NCBI RefSeq assembly: GCF_035918395.1
Contig: NZ_CP142362.1
Span: 347,501 to 411,500, forward strand
Reading direction: 5' to 3'
Length of the DNA: 64,000 nt
DNA from: Mycolicibacterium sp. ND9-15
Lineage (GTDB): Bacteria; Actinomycetota; Actinomycetes; Mycobacteriales; Mycobacteriaceae
Shown: piece by piece, positions 1 to 9,065 of the stretch
How the letters are laid out: each line of letters opens with the position of its first letter
How positions within the stretch are numbered: the stretch's first letter is position 1
Position numbers and translations under genes: made by a program
Notes under the pieces: model-generated
What the model saw: the letters and a program-made list of their open reading frames with translations, nothing else
Told to the model about the DNA's origin: nothing
Databases searched by the model: none

Positions 1-2
1 GG

Positions 3-137
3 CAGGCCGCGGCGCTCGGCGGCGGAACCACCGAGATCGCGCGCAACATCATCGGCGAGCGTGTGCTGGGCTTCCCCCGCGAACCCGCCGCCGACCGCGA
101 CGTGCCGTTCAAAGAGGTCAAGCACAACAGGGGCTGA
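3..137 (+). CDS. Acyl-CoA dehydrogenase, C-terminal end (partial)
   Basis: Only the last 44 codons lie in the window; the 5' part is upstream. The visible tail contains GGTTEIARNIIGERVLG, the typical C-terminal motif of acyl-CoA dehydrogenases (FadE family), in which the Gly-Gly-Thr-x-Glu-Ile-x-Arg stretch contacts FAD of the partner subunit. The enzyme would oxidise an acyl-CoA to the enoyl-CoA. The frame is open from base 3 to the TGA at 135-137. Substrate class cannot be judged from this fragment. It converges on the radical SAM gene that ends at 210. Confidence 0.8.
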   Translation, partial: QAAALGGGTTEIARNIIGERVLGFPREPAADRDVPFKEVKHNRG

Positions 138-209
138 TGTCGCCTGCACGAGAACTCCCTTTGAGCTGTTTCAGGCAGGTTTCGCTCTGCTCGCGCTCAG
201 GGTGCACGC

Positions 210-1226
210 CTAGAACAGCGTCGGTTGCAGCGCCTCGACGGGTGCTTCGGCCGGAGTGTCCGCCGCGCGGAAGGAGCGACGGTGCGGTGCCAGTCCGTGC
301 TTTGCGACGAGCGGTGCCGCCCTGTGGTGCAACATCCTTCGATAGTCCTGCGGCAGATAGGCGCCACGGCGATACAGTTTCCGGTACTTCGGCACCAGCT
401 CAGCGTGTGAGCCGGCCAGCCAGTTCATGAACCACCCGCGCGTGGAACCGCGTAGGTGCAGGCCGAATACGGTGACGCCGGTCGCCCCGGCCGCCGCGAT
501 CTGCGCAAGCAGCGCATCGAGATGCGCGACCGAGTCCGTCAGATACGGCAGCACCGGAGCCACCATCACGTGGCAGTCCAGTCCGGCGTCGCGGATCGCG
601 GCGATCAACCCCAGCCGGGCTTGTGGTGAGGGCGTACCGGGTTCGACCTCCTTGTGCAGTTCTGCATCCGCCACGGCGAGAGAGACCGCGACGCTGACGT
701 CGACCCGCCGGGCGGCCTCGCTCAGCAGTGGCAGATCCCGCCGCAGCAGCGTGCCCTTGGTCAGGATCGAGAACGGTGTGCCGGAATCGGCCAGTGCGGA
801 GATGATCCCGGGCATCAGCGCGTAACGGCCCTCGGCACGCTGGTAGGGATCGGTGTTGGTGCCGAGCGCGACGGTTTCGCGTTGCCACGACGGCCGCGAC
901 AGTTCACGACGCAGCACGTCGGCGACATTGGTCTTGACAACGACCTGGCTGTCGAAGTCGCTGCCGCAATCCAGGTCGAGATACTCGTGCGTCGGCCGGG
1001 CGAAGCAGTAACGGCAGGCGTGCGAGCACCCGCGGTAGCCGTTGACCGTGAACCGAAACGGCAGCATGGCGGCGTTGGGCACCTTGTTGAGCGCCGATTT
1101 GCACAGCACCTCATGAAAGGTGATGCCTTCGAACTGCGGTGTGCGCACGCTGCGTACGAAACCGATTCGCTGCAGGCCGGGCAGCGCGCCGTCGTCGGCA
1201 CCGACTGCCTGACCATCCCACCGCAT
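210..1226 (-). CDS. Radical SAM protein of the Rv2578c / SPL-like family
   Basis: A 338-residue protein with the radical SAM cluster motif CSHACRYC (Cys 67, 71 and 74), which binds a 4Fe-4S cluster to cleave S-adenosylmethionine. It resembles the M. tuberculosis Rv2578c product along its whole length as I remember it, including the ALGTNTDPYQ and LTKGTLLRRD segments. The family is related to spore photoproduct lyase-like proteins, but the substrate is unknown. I chose the ATG at 1226 because homologues begin MRW and an AAGG lies just upstream; a TTG nine codons earlier is possible. Confidence 0.85.
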   Translation of the reverse strand: MRWDGQAVGADDGALPGLQRIGFVRSVRTPQFEGITFHEVLCKSALNKVPNAAMLPFRFTVNGYRGCSHACRYCFARPTHEYLDLDCGSDFDSQVVVKTNVADVLRRELSRPSWQRETVALGTNTDPYQRAEGRYALMPGIISALADSGTPFSILTKGTLLRRDLPLLSEAARRVDVSVAVSLAVADAELHKEVEPGTPSPQARLGLIAAIRDAGLDCHVMVAPVLPYLTDSVAHLDALLAQIAAAGATGVTVFGLHLRGSTRGWFMNWLAGSHAELVPKYRKLYRRGAYLPQDYRRMLHHRAAPLVAKHGLAPHRRSFRAADTPAEAPVEALQPTLF

Positions 1227-1315
1227 GCCTTGATTCGAACTGACGTTCGACAAGATGTCAAGGCCGGCGGGAACCGTGTCCCCGTCGGAGCGCCGTCACA
1301 CGTGCAGCGGTCGGA

Positions 1316-1735
1316 TCACCACTGGCTCAATTGGCACTGCACCGTGTAGGTGCCGTCGTGCTGCACTGCCACCTGACCGTCGATCGCGATCTCACAGTGC
1401 GGGTTCGGCGAAGCCTGCATGGCGTGCACGCCGGTGCTCGCGGTGAGGATCGCCCACTGCGGATCTTGCATCGTCGTCTCGAACACCCACGGCACGCCGG
1501 GCGACACGACCACTTGTTCCTTCTTCAGGTAGGCGTAGGCGTCGGCGTTGTACGCCGCCTTGCTCGGAGGTTGCGCAATCAGATAGTTGAGTTGGAAGTC
1601 GGCCGCCCCCGTCGCCGTCAGCGTGTACCGGACCAGATGGCCCTCCGACTGGGCATCCGCCGTTGCATGGCTGACTGCGACTGACGCTGCTGCCAGTATT
1701 AACGCCGCCCCGACCTTGGCTTTAGCTGTTCGCAT
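1316..1735 (-). CDS. Small exported protein, MmpS-like
   Basis: A 139-residue protein starting MRTAKAKVGAALILAAAS, with an N-terminal hydrophobic export signal of about 28 residues ending near SHATADAQ. The mature part has the beta-rich pattern of MmpS-type proteins (VRYTLTATGAADFQLNY, a VPWVFET segment, and two Cys in PHCEI and VQCQL that could form a disulfide). MmpS proteins partner with MmpL lipid exporters, but no mmpL gene is adjacent, so this assignment is fold-level only. It is transcribed away from the plus-strand membrane protein at 1894. The longer open frame upstream of 1735 is not needed. Confidence 0.6.
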   Translation of the reverse strand: MRTAKAKVGAALILAAASVAVSHATADAQSEGHLVRYTLTATGAADFQLNYLIAQPPSKAAYNADAYAYLKKEQVVVSPGVPWVFETTMQDPQWAILTASTGVHAMQASPNPHCEIAIDGQVAVQHDGTYTVQCQLSQW

Positions 1736-1806
1736 GTTCGTCACATCGCCGGACGGTACCAAACCGTTACACCACCGCGGGGCGGCGTGCGCGGGGAAGA
1801 CGTTTC

Positions 1807-1875
1807 CGCGAGCGTGCGTGTTGGCACACGACACACTGTGATTTTTCAACAGTTTGCGCACGCTCGCGACCGACG
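1807..1875 (+). repeat. Interspersed repeat, copy A
   Basis: About 70 bp that reappears in inverted orientation at 2583-2653. Shared blocks include CGCGAGCGTGCGTGT, GCACACGAC and TTGCGCACGCTCG with a variable middle. It lies in the divergent promoter region between 1735 and 1894. Confidence 0.6.
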
Positions 1876-1893
1876 AAATGGCACAGTGCACCC

Positions 1894-2424
1894 GTGGACA
1901 CAGCATCGGAGCCGCAGGTACTCGCCGACACCGGCGGGCTGGTCATCACCGACGACGGCCGACGGGTGCTCGTCGTGGACCGCGGCACGGGAGCGCTGAC
2001 GGTACTCGCGTTCGTCCTCGGCATCCTCACGCTCGTGGTGGCAGGGTTCGGGCTGACAGCGTTCATCGCCGGCGTGCCGTCGCGGGCATCGGGCGCAGTC
2101 TTCGTGGCCGTCGGTGTGGCACTGGCGGTGGCGACGACCTTCGTTGTCCGCCGAATCGGCCGCGTGCGCTCCCGGCCCCTGCACGACTGCCGATCGGCAG
2201 CGGTCCTCGATCGCAAACTCGGACTGTTCAGTTATCGTGGTGGCGCCTTGGTGCAGCTGGATCAGGTGCGCTTTGTCCGCAAGTTCCAAATCGGTTCCAG
2301 CTCACCGAAACTCGTGGCCGTGATGCCCGGGGGCACGAAGGTGCTCAAGCGCGGCAACCCGTTCGACGGCGGGGTCGGCCACATCGACGAGTTGCTCAAC
2401 TCAGTCGCCCGCGGTTCTGCGTGA
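1894..2424 (+). CDS. Conserved membrane protein of unknown function
   Basis: A 176-residue protein with a GTG start at 1894. Residues about 35-57 (LTVLAFVLGILTLVVAGFGL) and 63-83 form two membrane helices separated by a short loop. They are followed by a soluble C-terminal half that includes LFSYRGGALVQLDQVRFVRKFQ. No enzyme motif is visible and I do not recognise a named domain. No clear Shine-Dalgarno sequence precedes the GTG. Repeat copy A lies immediately upstream, so the promoter overlaps or abuts the repeat. Confidence 0.65.
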   Translation: MDTASEPQVLADTGGLVITDDGRRVLVVDRGTGALTVLAFVLGILTLVVAGFGLTAFIAGVPSRASGAVFVAVGVALAVATTFVVRRIGRVRSRPLHDCRSAAVLDRKLGLFSYRGGALVQLDQVRFVRKFQIGSSSPKLVAVMPGGTKVLKRGNPFDGGVGHIDELLNSVARGSA

Positions 2425-2572
2425 CCCTTACCACTGACCGATCGGAGCGCCCTTTGCAGTGGCCAAACGCGGGCCCGACGTATTACTGATCGACCGCGGC
2501 CGAGCGCCGACGGAAATCACATTGCCGGTTTGACCGCCTTACTCGCGCGGGTCATGTTCGGCAACACCGCAG

Positions 2573-2606
2573 TTGCGCACGCTCGTCCGTCCACGAGCGT
2601 GCGCAA
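2573..2606. terminator. Hairpin, probable bidirectional terminator
   Basis: A perfect 13-bp inverted repeat, TTGCGCACGCTCG / CGAGCGTGCGCAA, with an 8-nt loop. It sits between the convergent ends of the 1894 gene and hisS. There is no U-tract, as is common in mycobacteria. One arm belongs to repeat copy B. Confidence 0.6.
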
Positions 2607-2653
2607 TCTCCGGGGAATGCGTGGCGCGTCGTGTGCAAACACGCGCGCTCGCG
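2583..2653 (-). repeat. Interspersed repeat, copy B (inverted relative to copy A)
   Basis: Read on the minus strand this is CGCGAGCGCGCGTGT...GCACACGAC...TTGCGCACGCTCG, matching copy A at 1807-1875 in its conserved blocks and overall length. The rest of the 2425-2664 gap holds no gene that I can support. Confidence 0.6.
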
Positions 2654-2664
2654 CAAGCCAAACG

Positions 2665-3930
2665 TTAGGCGCGGTTGAGCCGAGTGAGGACTTCGGCCAG
2701 CACGTCGTCAACCGGGACATCCGTCTGGTCACCCGTTGCGAGGTTCTTCACTGCGATGGTGCCCGCCTCGATGTCGCGGTCACCGGCCACCAGCGCAAGC
2801 GACGCACCCGAACGATCCGCGGCGCGCATCGCACCCTTGATGCCGCGGTTGCCGTAGGAGAGGTCGACCCGCACACCGGCCGCCCGCAGTCGCGCGCCCA
2901 GCACCGCCAACTTCGTCTTGGCCTGCTCCCCTAGCGGAACACCGAAGACGTCGACGCGCGCCGTCCCACCGACCTTCTTTCCTTCGGCCTGCAGCGCCAA
3001 CATCGTCCGGTCGACGCCGAGCCCGAACCCGATGCCGGACAGGTCTTTTCCGCCGAGCTGCGCCATCAACCCGTCGTAACGCCCGCCGCCGCCGATACCG
3101 GATTGCGCGCCCAGGCCGTCGTGCACGAACTCGAACGTCGTCTTGGTGTAGTAGTCCAGCCCGCGCACCATGCGCGGGTTGATGACGTAGGGCACCCCGA
3201 GCGCGTCGAGATGCGCCAGCACACTGTCGAAGTGCTGCTTGGCGACATCGGAGAGGTGGTCCAACATCACCGGCGCATCGGCGGTCATCTCGCGCACCGC
3301 GGGCCGCTTGTCATCGAGCACCCGCAGTGGGTTCAACCGAACGCGCCGCTGCGTTTCCTCATCGAGGTCGAGCTTGAACAAGAACTCCTGCAACAGTTCT
3401 CGGTATTGCGGTCGGCAAGTGTCGTCGCCGAGCGAGGTGATCTCCAGCCGGAAGCCGTCAAGCCCCAGCGATCGGAATCCGGCATCGGCGATCGCGATCA
3501 CCTCCGCGTCCAGCGCCGGGTCGTCGACCCCGATCGCCTCGACTCCCACCTGCTGCAACTGGCGGTAGCGGCCGGCCTGCGGGCGTTCGTACCGGAAGAA
3601 CGGCCCGGCGTAGCACAGCTTGACCGGCAGCGGCCCGCGGTCCAGGCCGTGCTCGATGACGGCGCGGATCACGCCCGCGGTGCCCTCGGGCCGCAGTGTG
3701 ACCGACCGGTCACCACGGTCGGAGAACGTGTACATCTCCTTCGACACCACATCGGTGGACTCGCCGACCCCGCGAGCGAACAACGCGGTGTCCTCGAAGA
3801 TGGGCAGTTCGATGTCGCCGTAACCGGCGCGCCGGGCAGTGGCGAGCAGACCGTCGCGGACGCCGACGAACTGCGCCGAGTCGGGCGGCAGATAGTCAGG
3901 GACACCCTTGGGCGCCTGAAATTCACTCAC
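2665..3930 (-). CDS. hisS: Histidyl-tRNA synthetase
   Basis: A 421-residue class II aminoacyl-tRNA synthetase that charges tRNA-His with histidine using ATP. The N-terminus [15 protein letters not shown] is typical. Class II motif 2 is visible as [16 protein letters not shown], the histidine-specific HisA loop as [13 protein letters not shown], and motif 3 as [13 protein letters not shown]. The C-terminal anticodon-binding domain follows from about residue 325. Length matches bacterial HisRS. It is cotranscribed with the metallo-hydrolase gene whose stop lies 6 bp upstream, as in M. tuberculosis (Rv2580c-Rv2581c from memory). Confidence 0.97.
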   Translation of the reverse strand: MSEFQAPKGVPDYLPPDSAQFVGVRDGLLATARRAGYGDIELPIFEDTALFARGVGESTDVVSKEMYTFSDRGDRSVTLRPEGTAGVIRAVIEHGLDRGPLPVKLCYAGPFFRYERPQAGRYRQLQQVGVEAIGVDDPALDAEVIAIADAGFRSLGLDGFRLEITSLGDDTCRPQYRELLQEFLFKLDLDEETQRRVRLNPLRVLDDKRPAVREMTADAPVMLDHLSDVAKQHFDSVLAHLDALGVPYVINPRMVRGLDYYTKTTFEFVHDGLGAQSGIGGGGRYDGLMAQLGGKDLSGIGFGLGVDRTMLALQAEGKKVGGTARVDVFGVPLGEQAKTKLAVLGARLRAAGVRVDLSYGNRGIKGAMRAADRSGASLALVAGDRDIEAGTIAVKNLATGDQTDVPVDDVLAEVLTRLNRA

Positions 3931-3936
3931 TGGAGC

Positions 3937-4626
3937 TCACTTGGTCAAGCCTTCGAGGAACGGGTTGGTACGACGTTCGGCACCGATCGTGGTCGTCGGG
4001 CCGTGTCCCGGTAGTACCACGGTGTCGTCGTCGAGCACCAACAGTTTGTTGACGATCGAGCCGAGCAGGTCCCGGCCGCTGCCGCCCGGCAGGTCTGTGC
4101 GGCCAACCGACTGCTGGAACAGGGTATCGCCCGTGAGTGCCACCGATCCGGGACCCGGCCCGATGGCCGAGTCGACACGAAAGACCACCGATCCGCGCGT
4201 GTGGCCCGGCGTGTGGTCGACGGTGACAGTGATGCCGCCCAGTTCGACCTTGTCGCCATCCCTGTCGAGTTCGACGACCTGCTTCGGCTCGCGGAACAGC
4301 GCCCCGAACGCGGAGCTAGCCAGCCCCCCGATCAAGCCCCGCCCGAAATCCTTGATCGGATCGGTCAGCATGAAGCGGTCCTCGGGATGGATATAGGCCG
4401 GGCAGCCGTACATGTCGGCGACCTTCTGGGCGGACCAGATGTGGTCGATGTGGCCGTGCGTCAGCAGCACCGCGGCCGGTGTCAGGCGGTTCTCGTCGAG
4501 GATTCGGCGCAGCGGCCCCATCGCCCTCTGACCGGGGTCGACGACGACGGCGTCGGCCCCGGCCCGTGGGGCCAGCACGTAGCAGTTGCACGCCAGCATG
4601 CCGGCCGGAAACGCGGTGATGAACAC
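3937..4626 (-). CDS. Metallo-beta-lactamase fold hydrolase, glyoxalase II-like
   Basis: A 229-residue protein with the metal-binding motif THGHIDH (His57, His59, Asp61, His62), further ligands in DHTPGHTRGS and the PGHGPTT loop, and the GDTLFQQSVGRTDLPGG segment of the glyoxalase II / YcbL-type subfamily. It probably hydrolyses a thioester such as S-lactoylglutathione or a mycothiol analogue; substrate is an inference. I placed the start at the GTG at 4626 (VFITAFPAG), which aligns with the M. tuberculosis Rv2581c start as I recall it. The open frame extends much further upstream but there overlaps ppiB on the other strand. It is divergent from ppiB and upstream of hisS. Confidence 0.85.
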   Translation of the reverse strand: MFITAFPAGMLACNCYVLAPRAGADAVVVDPGQRAMGPLRRILDENRLTPAAVLLTHGHIDHIWSAQKVADMYGCPAYIHPEDRFMLTDPIKDFGRGLIGGLASSAFGALFREPKQVVELDRDGDKVELGGITVTVDHTPGHTRGSVVFRVDSAIGPGPGSVALTGDTLFQQSVGRTDLPGGSGRDLLGSIVNKLLVLDDDTVVLPGHGPTTTIGAERRTNPFLEGLTK

Positions 4627-4729
4627 GACCTCCAGTTTCCCATCCCGCGATGGCGTGGGTCGCAGCGCCACACTCAGCGATGCCTGGCACACTCGTTCCC
4701 GATCGATCGACACGAGGAGGACACCGGCG

Positions 4730-5602
4730 GTGCCGACCAACGAACAGCGGCGGGCGACAGCGAAGCGCAAACTCGAGCGGCAGATGGAACACCGCGCCGA
4801 AAAGGCCCGCAAGCGGCGCCTGTACACGATCATCGGCTCGGTCGCGGCCGCGGTCGTCGTGATCGCCGCCGTCATCGCGATCGTCGTCATCAACCGTGAC
4901 TCCGGCGGCGAGACCGCGACCGCAACCGAGACAACCACCACGCCCTCGGCCGCGCCGGGCGCACCGGGGGCGCTGCCCCCGTTCACCGCGCCGGCCGGTC
5001 TCGGCGAGAACTGCCAGTACCCGGCGTCGGCGGAGAAGGCCAGCAAGCAGGTCAACCCGCCGCGCACCGGCAAAGTGCCCACCGATCCCGCCGAGGTCAG
5101 TGCCAGTATGTCCACCGACCAGGGCAACATCGGCCTGCTGTTGGACAACGGCAAGGCGCCGTGCACGGTGAACAGCTTCGCCAGCCTCGCCCAGCAAGGC
5201 TACTTCGACAACACCCCGTGTCACAGGCTGACCACCGCCGAACAACTGAAGGTGTTGCAGTGCGGCGACCCGGCCGGTGAGGGGACCGGCACCCCAGGTT
5301 ATTCGTTCGCCAACGAGTATCCGACCAACCAGTACCAGCCCGACGACCCGAAACTGAGGGAACCGGTGCTCTATCCGCGCGGCACCCTCGCCATGGCCAA
5401 TGCCGGCCGGGACACCAACGGCAGCCAGTTCTTCCTCGTCTATCAGGACTCGAAGCTGCCGCCGAACTACACCGTGTTCGGCACGATCGACGAGACAGGC
5501 CTGGCCACGCTGGACAAGATCGCTGCGGCCGGGGTTGCCGGGGGCGGCGACGACAGCGCACCGGCCACTCCGGTCACGGTGAAGTCGATCCTGCTGGACT
5601 GA
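4730..5602 (+). CDS. ppiB: Membrane-anchored peptidyl-prolyl cis-trans isomerase (cyclophilin type)
   Basis: A 290-residue protein with a charged cytoplasmic N-terminus (PTNEQRRATAKRKLERQ), one membrane helix at about residues 32-54, a Pro/Thr-rich linker, then a cyclophilin domain from about residue 115. The domain contains STDQGNIGLLLDNGKAP, CHRLTTAE, ANAGRDTNGSQFFLVY and YTVFGTIDETGLATLDKI. It would catalyse proline isomerisation outside the membrane. The GTG at 4730 is preceded by AGGAGG nine bases upstream, which fixes the start. It matches Rv2582 of M. tuberculosis in order and sequence as remembered. Confidence 0.93.
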   Translation: MPTNEQRRATAKRKLERQMEHRAEKARKRRLYTIIGSVAAAVVVIAAVIAIVVINRDSGGETATATETTTTPSAAPGAPGALPPFTAPAGLGENCQYPASAEKASKQVNPPRTGKVPTDPAEVSASMSTDQGNIGLLLDNGKAPCTVNSFASLAQQGYFDNTPCHRLTTAEQLKVLQCGDPAGEGTGTPGYSFANEYPTNQYQPDDPKLREPVLYPRGTLAMANAGRDTNGSQFFLVYQDSKLPPNYTVFGTIDETGLATLDKIAAAGVAGGGDDSAPATPVTVKSILLD

Positions 5603-5606
5603 CCGG

Positions 5607-5900
5607 CTACTTGCTCGGCGCGGTCTCGATGTAGAACTCGACGTCGTCGCCCTCGACCTTGGTCACCCGCATGTTCGCGGTGTACTCCGCGCCTTCCGGT
5701 CCAGTGAACGTGCACTCGAACCGAGTACCTTCTTTGGCCTCGACATTTTCGGGACACTTGACGTCGGTGGGTTTGAACCCGGTCTGCTCGGAGACGAGGT
5801 CGACGACGGACTGCGCGGCGCCTTCCGGCTTGATCGTGGAACTGCAGCCGACGACCACGACGCCGAGCGAGACGAGAAGGACGAGCAGACCGCGCCGCAT
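5607..5900 (-). CDS. DUF4333 lipoprotein
   Basis: A 97-residue protein with a lipoprotein signal: MRRGLLVLLVSLGVVVVGCSS, lipidated at Cys19. The mature part has the DUF4333 pattern, with two Cys that probably pair (VKCPENV and FECTFTG) and the ending YTANMRVTKVEGDDVEFYIE. DUF4333 proteins are small surface lipoproteins of actinobacteria with no known function. It converges on ppiB with a 4-bp gap and sits downstream of the 26-bp tandem array that follows relA. Confidence 0.85.
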   Translation of the reverse strand: MRRGLLVLLVSLGVVVVGCSSTIKPEGAAQSVVDLVSEQTGFKPTDVKCPENVEAKEGTRFECTFTGPEGAEYTANMRVTKVEGDDVEFYIETAPSK

Positions 5901-5950
5901 CGTCGCAGTATCGCAGACCTGAGGAAAATTGACGGGCTTGAACACATTTG

Positions 5951-6118
5951 CTCACGCCGCTTCTGCCCAATCGCGGCTCACGCCGCTTCTGCCCAATCGC
6001 GGCTCACGCCGCTTCTGCCCAATCGCGGCTCACGCCGCTTCTGCCCAATCGCGGCTCACGCCGCTTCTGCCCAATCGCGGCTCACGCCGCTTCTGCCCAA
6101 TCGCGGCTCACGCCGCAG
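5951..6118. repeat. 26-bp tandem repeat (MIRU/VNTR-like), six units plus a partial
   Basis: Six consecutive near-identical 26-bp units begin at 5951, 5977, 6003, 6029, 6055 and 6081. A seventh partial copy of about 10 bp begins at 6107 and overlaps the relA stop codon (6108-6110). Each unit starts CTCACGCCGC and ends CCCAATCGCGG. The array fills the gap between relA and the DUF4333 gene. Confidence 0.97.
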
Positions 6119-8462
6119 AAGTCACCCGGTAGACGTCGTACACACCCTCCACATTGCGCACCACGTTGAGCACATGACCGAGATGTTTGGGGTCGCCCAT
6201 CTCGAAGGTGAACCGGCTGATCGCCACCCGGTCGTTGGATGTCGTCACCGACGCGGACAGGATGTTGACCTTCTCATCGGCGAGCACCCGGGTCACATCG
6301 GACAACAGCCGGTGCCGGTCCAGCGCCTCGACCTGGATGGCGACCAGGAACACCGACGACGGCGACGGCGCCCATTTCACGTCGATGATGCGCTCCGATT
6401 GCTCCTGCAGCGACGCGGCATTCGTGCAGTCCGTGCGGTGCACGCTGACTCCTCCGCCGCGGGTGACGAAGCCCATGATGTTGTCGCCGGGCACCGGGGT
6501 GCAGCACTTGGCCAGTTTGGTCAGCACGCCGGGAGCGCCGGGCACAGCCACCCCGACGTCGTCGCTGGTGCGGTGACGCACCGGCATCGTCGCGGGCGTG
6601 GATCGCTCGGCTAGTTCGTCGGAGGCCTCCTCGTCCTCGCCGAACTGGGCGACCAACCGCTGCACCACATGCCGCGCCGAGACATGACCCTCGCCCACCG
6701 CGGTGTAGAGCGCGGAGACGTCGACATACCGCAGCTCGCGGGCCAGCGCCCCCATCGACTCCGCGTTCATCAACCGCTGCAACGGAAGTCCACCTCGCCG
6801 AACCTCGCGTGCGATCGCGTCCTTACCCGCCTCGAGCGCCTCCTCGCGGCGCTCCTTGGCGAACCACTGCCGGATCTTGGCCTTCGCGCGCGGCGAGACC
6901 ACAAAGGTCTGCCAGTCGCGGGACGGGCCGGCGTTGGGCGCTTTCGACGTGAAAACCTCGACCACTTCCCCGTTTTCGAGCTTGCGCTCCAAAGCGACGA
7001 GGCGGCCGTTCACCCGGGCGCCGATACAGCGGTGGCCGACCTCGGTGTGCACCGCATAGGCGAAGTCGACGGGCGTCGACCCGGTGGGCAGCGTGATGAC
7101 GTCGCCCTTGGGGGTGAAGACGAAGATCTCTTGCACCGCAAGGTCGTAGCGCAGCGACTCCAGGAACTCACCGGGGTCGGCGGCCTCCCGCTGCCAGTCG
7201 AGAAGCTGTCGCATCCAGGCCATGTCGTCGATCTCGGCCGACGAGTGCTGGCTCGGAACGGGGTTGCGGCCCTTGGTTTCCTTGTAGCGCCAGTGCGCGG
7301 CGATGCCCAGTTCGGCGGTCTTGTGCATGTCGTGAGTGCGAATCTGTACTTCCAGCGGTTTGCCCTCGGGTCCCACAACGGTGGTGTGCAACGACTGGTA
7401 GACGCCGTATCGCGGTTGGGCGATGTAATCCTTGAACCGCCCCGCCATCGGCTGCCACAGCGAGTGGACGACGCCGAGCGCGGCATAACAATCCCGGATC
7501 TCGTCGCACAGGATGCGCACGCCGACCAGGTCGTGGATGTCGTCGAAGTCCCGACCCTTGACGATCATCTTCTGGTAGATCGACCAGTAGTGCTTGGGCC
7601 GGCCCTCCACGATCGCGTTGATCTTCGAGGCGTTCAACGTCGCGTTGATCTCGGCGCGCACCTTGGCCAGGTAGATGTCGCGCGACGGCGCACGGTCGGC
7701 GACCAGGCGCACGATCTCCTCGTACTTCTTCGGATACAGGATGGCGAACGCCAAGTCCTCGAGCTCCCACTTGACCGTGGCCATGCCCAGCCGATGCGCC
7801 AGCGGCGCAATGACTTCCAGCGTTTCACGGGCCTTGCGGGCTTGCTTCTCCGGCGGAAGGAATCGCATGGTGCGCATGTTGTGCAGCCGGTCGGCGACCT
7901 TGATCACCAGTACGCGGGCGTCGCGCGCCATCGCGATGATCATCTTGCGGATGGTCTCGCCCTCGGCGGCCGTACCCAGCGCGACCTTGTCCAGCTTGGT
8001 GACGCCGTCGACGAGGTGGCCGACCTCGGTGCCGAACTCCTCGGTCAGCGCCTCCAGCGTGTACCCGGTGTCCTCGACCGTGTCGTGGAGCAGCGCCGCG
8101 ATCAACGTGGTGGTGTCCATACCGAGTTCGGCCAGGATGTTGGCCACCGCCAGCGGATGGGTGATGTAGGGGTCGCCCGAGCGGCGTAGCTGATCGGCGT
8201 GGCGCTCTTCGGCGACTTCGTAGGCGCGCTGCAACAACTGCAAATTGGCCTTCGGGTAGATCTCTTTGTGGACCGCGACGAGCGGTTCGAGGACCGGGTT
8301 GATCGCGCTGCGTTGCGACGTCATCCGGCGTGCCAACCGGGCGCGCACCCGACGCGACGCGCTTGCCGGGGCTTTCGGCGTTTCCACAGGCTGCGTCTCG
8401 GGCATCTGCGCTGCCGGCGGCGGCGACTGCACGGCCTGGCCCGTGCCGGGTTCTTCGGCCAT
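6108..8462 (-). CDS. relA: Bifunctional (p)ppGpp synthetase/hydrolase
   Basis: A 784-residue RelA/SpoT-type enzyme that makes (p)ppGpp from GTP or GDP plus ATP and hydrolyses it, controlling the stringent response. In order: an HD hydrolase domain ([23 protein letters not shown]), the synthetase domain ([24 protein letters not shown]), a TGS domain ([21 protein letters not shown]), and a C-terminal ACT domain from about residue 700. Length is close to the 790 residues of the M. tuberculosis enzyme. I prefer the ATG at 8462 because AGGAGG lies 5-6 bases upstream; a GTG two codons earlier overlaps that site. The last codons overlap the 26-bp array. Confidence 0.97.
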   Translation of the reverse strand: MAEEPGTGQAVQSPPPAAQMPETQPVETPKAPASASRRVRARLARRMTSQRSAINPVLEPLVAVHKEIYPKANLQLLQRAYEVAEERHADQLRRSGDPYITHPLAVANILAELGMDTTTLIAALLHDTVEDTGYTLEALTEEFGTEVGHLVDGVTKLDKVALGTAAEGETIRKMIIAMARDARVLVIKVADRLHNMRTMRFLPPEKQARKARETLEVIAPLAHRLGMATVKWELEDLAFAILYPKKYEEIVRLVADRAPSRDIYLAKVRAEINATLNASKINAIVEGRPKHYWSIYQKMIVKGRDFDDIHDLVGVRILCDEIRDCYAALGVVHSLWQPMAGRFKDYIAQPRYGVYQSLHTTVVGPEGKPLEVQIRTHDMHKTAELGIAAHWRYKETKGRNPVPSQHSSAEIDDMAWMRQLLDWQREAADPGEFLESLRYDLAVQEIFVFTPKGDVITLPTGSTPVDFAYAVHTEVGHRCIGARVNGRLVALERKLENGEVVEVFTSKAPNAGPSRDWQTFVVSPRAKAKIRQWFAKERREEALEAGKDAIAREVRRGGLPLQRLMNAESMGALARELRYVDVSALYTAVGEGHVSARHVVQRLVAQFGEDEEASDELAERSTPATMPVRHRTSDDVGVAVPGAPGVLTKLAKCCTPVPGDNIMGFVTRGGGVSVHRTDCTNAASLQEQSERIIDVKWAPSPSSVFLVAIQVEALDRHRLLSDVTRVLADEKVNILSASVTTSNDRVAISRFTFEMGDPKHLGHVLNVVRNVEGVYDVYRVTSAA

Positions 8463-8516
8463 GCTCACCTCCTCGTCACGCGCTACCTGCCCGCACCCCG
8501 ACTTCGAGGATATCCC

Positions 8517-9065
8517 TCAGGCCCGATGCAGTGAGGTGACCGGCAACGGCTCGAGTAGCCGGCGACCGCCGAGCGCGGTCAGTTCGAGCAGCACCGCGGC
8601 GCCCGTCACCGTCGCGCCCGCATGCTGCAGCAACTTGACGGCGGCGGCGGCTGTTCCGCCGGTGGCCAGCACATCGTCGATGATCAGCACGTCGCGGCCC
8701 CCGAGATCGATGCCGTCGGCGGGGATCTCCAGCGTCGCGGTGCCGTATTCGAGCGCATAGGTCTCGCTGTACACCGGCGGCGGCAGCTTGCCGCCCTTGC
8801 GGATCGCCAAGACGCCCGTGCCCAGCCGCAAGGCGACCGCCGCACCGAGCAGGAACCCGCGCGCGTCGATTCCCGCGACCAGGTCGGCTCCGCCGGACAT
8901 CTCAGCGAGCGCATCGGTGACCGTGGCCAACCCGTGCGCGTCGGCCAGAATCGGGGTGAGGTCCTTGAACGCGATCCCGGGTTCGGGGAAGTCGGGCACC
9001 TCGCGCATCATCGCCGCGATCAGAGCCGAGATGGTCCCCGCCGACCCGCCCGGTCCGGCACTCAC
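8517..9065 (-). CDS. apt: Adenine phosphoribosyltransferase
   Basis: A 182-residue purine salvage enzyme that converts adenine plus PRPP to AMP. The PRPP-binding motif [18 protein letters not shown] is present, as are [17 protein letters not shown] and [10 protein letters not shown]. The start is placed at the GTG at 9065, which overlaps the TGA of the upstream solute-binding lipoprotein gene by four bases (GTGA) and gives a normal Apt length. The open frame continues further but only through the neighbouring gene. It lies between relA and the lipoprotein gene, as in M. tuberculosis. Confidence 0.92.
   Translation of the reverse strand: MSAGPGGSAGTISALIAAMMREVPDFPEPGIAFKDLTPILADAHGLATVTDALAEMSGGADLVAGIDARGFLLGAAVALRLGTGVLAIRKGGKLPPPVYSETYALEYGTATLEIPADGIDLGGRDVLIIDDVLATGGTAAAAVKLLQHAGATVTGAAVLLELTALGGRRLLEPLPVTSLHRA

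Noticed and set aside
5951..6118. Short CRISPR array
   Set aside because: Units are contiguous with no spacers and no cas genes are near; it is a plain tandem repeat.
5929..6169. Two open frames reading [24 protein letters not shown] repeats
   Set aside because: They are translations of the 26-bp tandem array in overlapping frames; the unit is not a multiple of three and no ribosome site is present.
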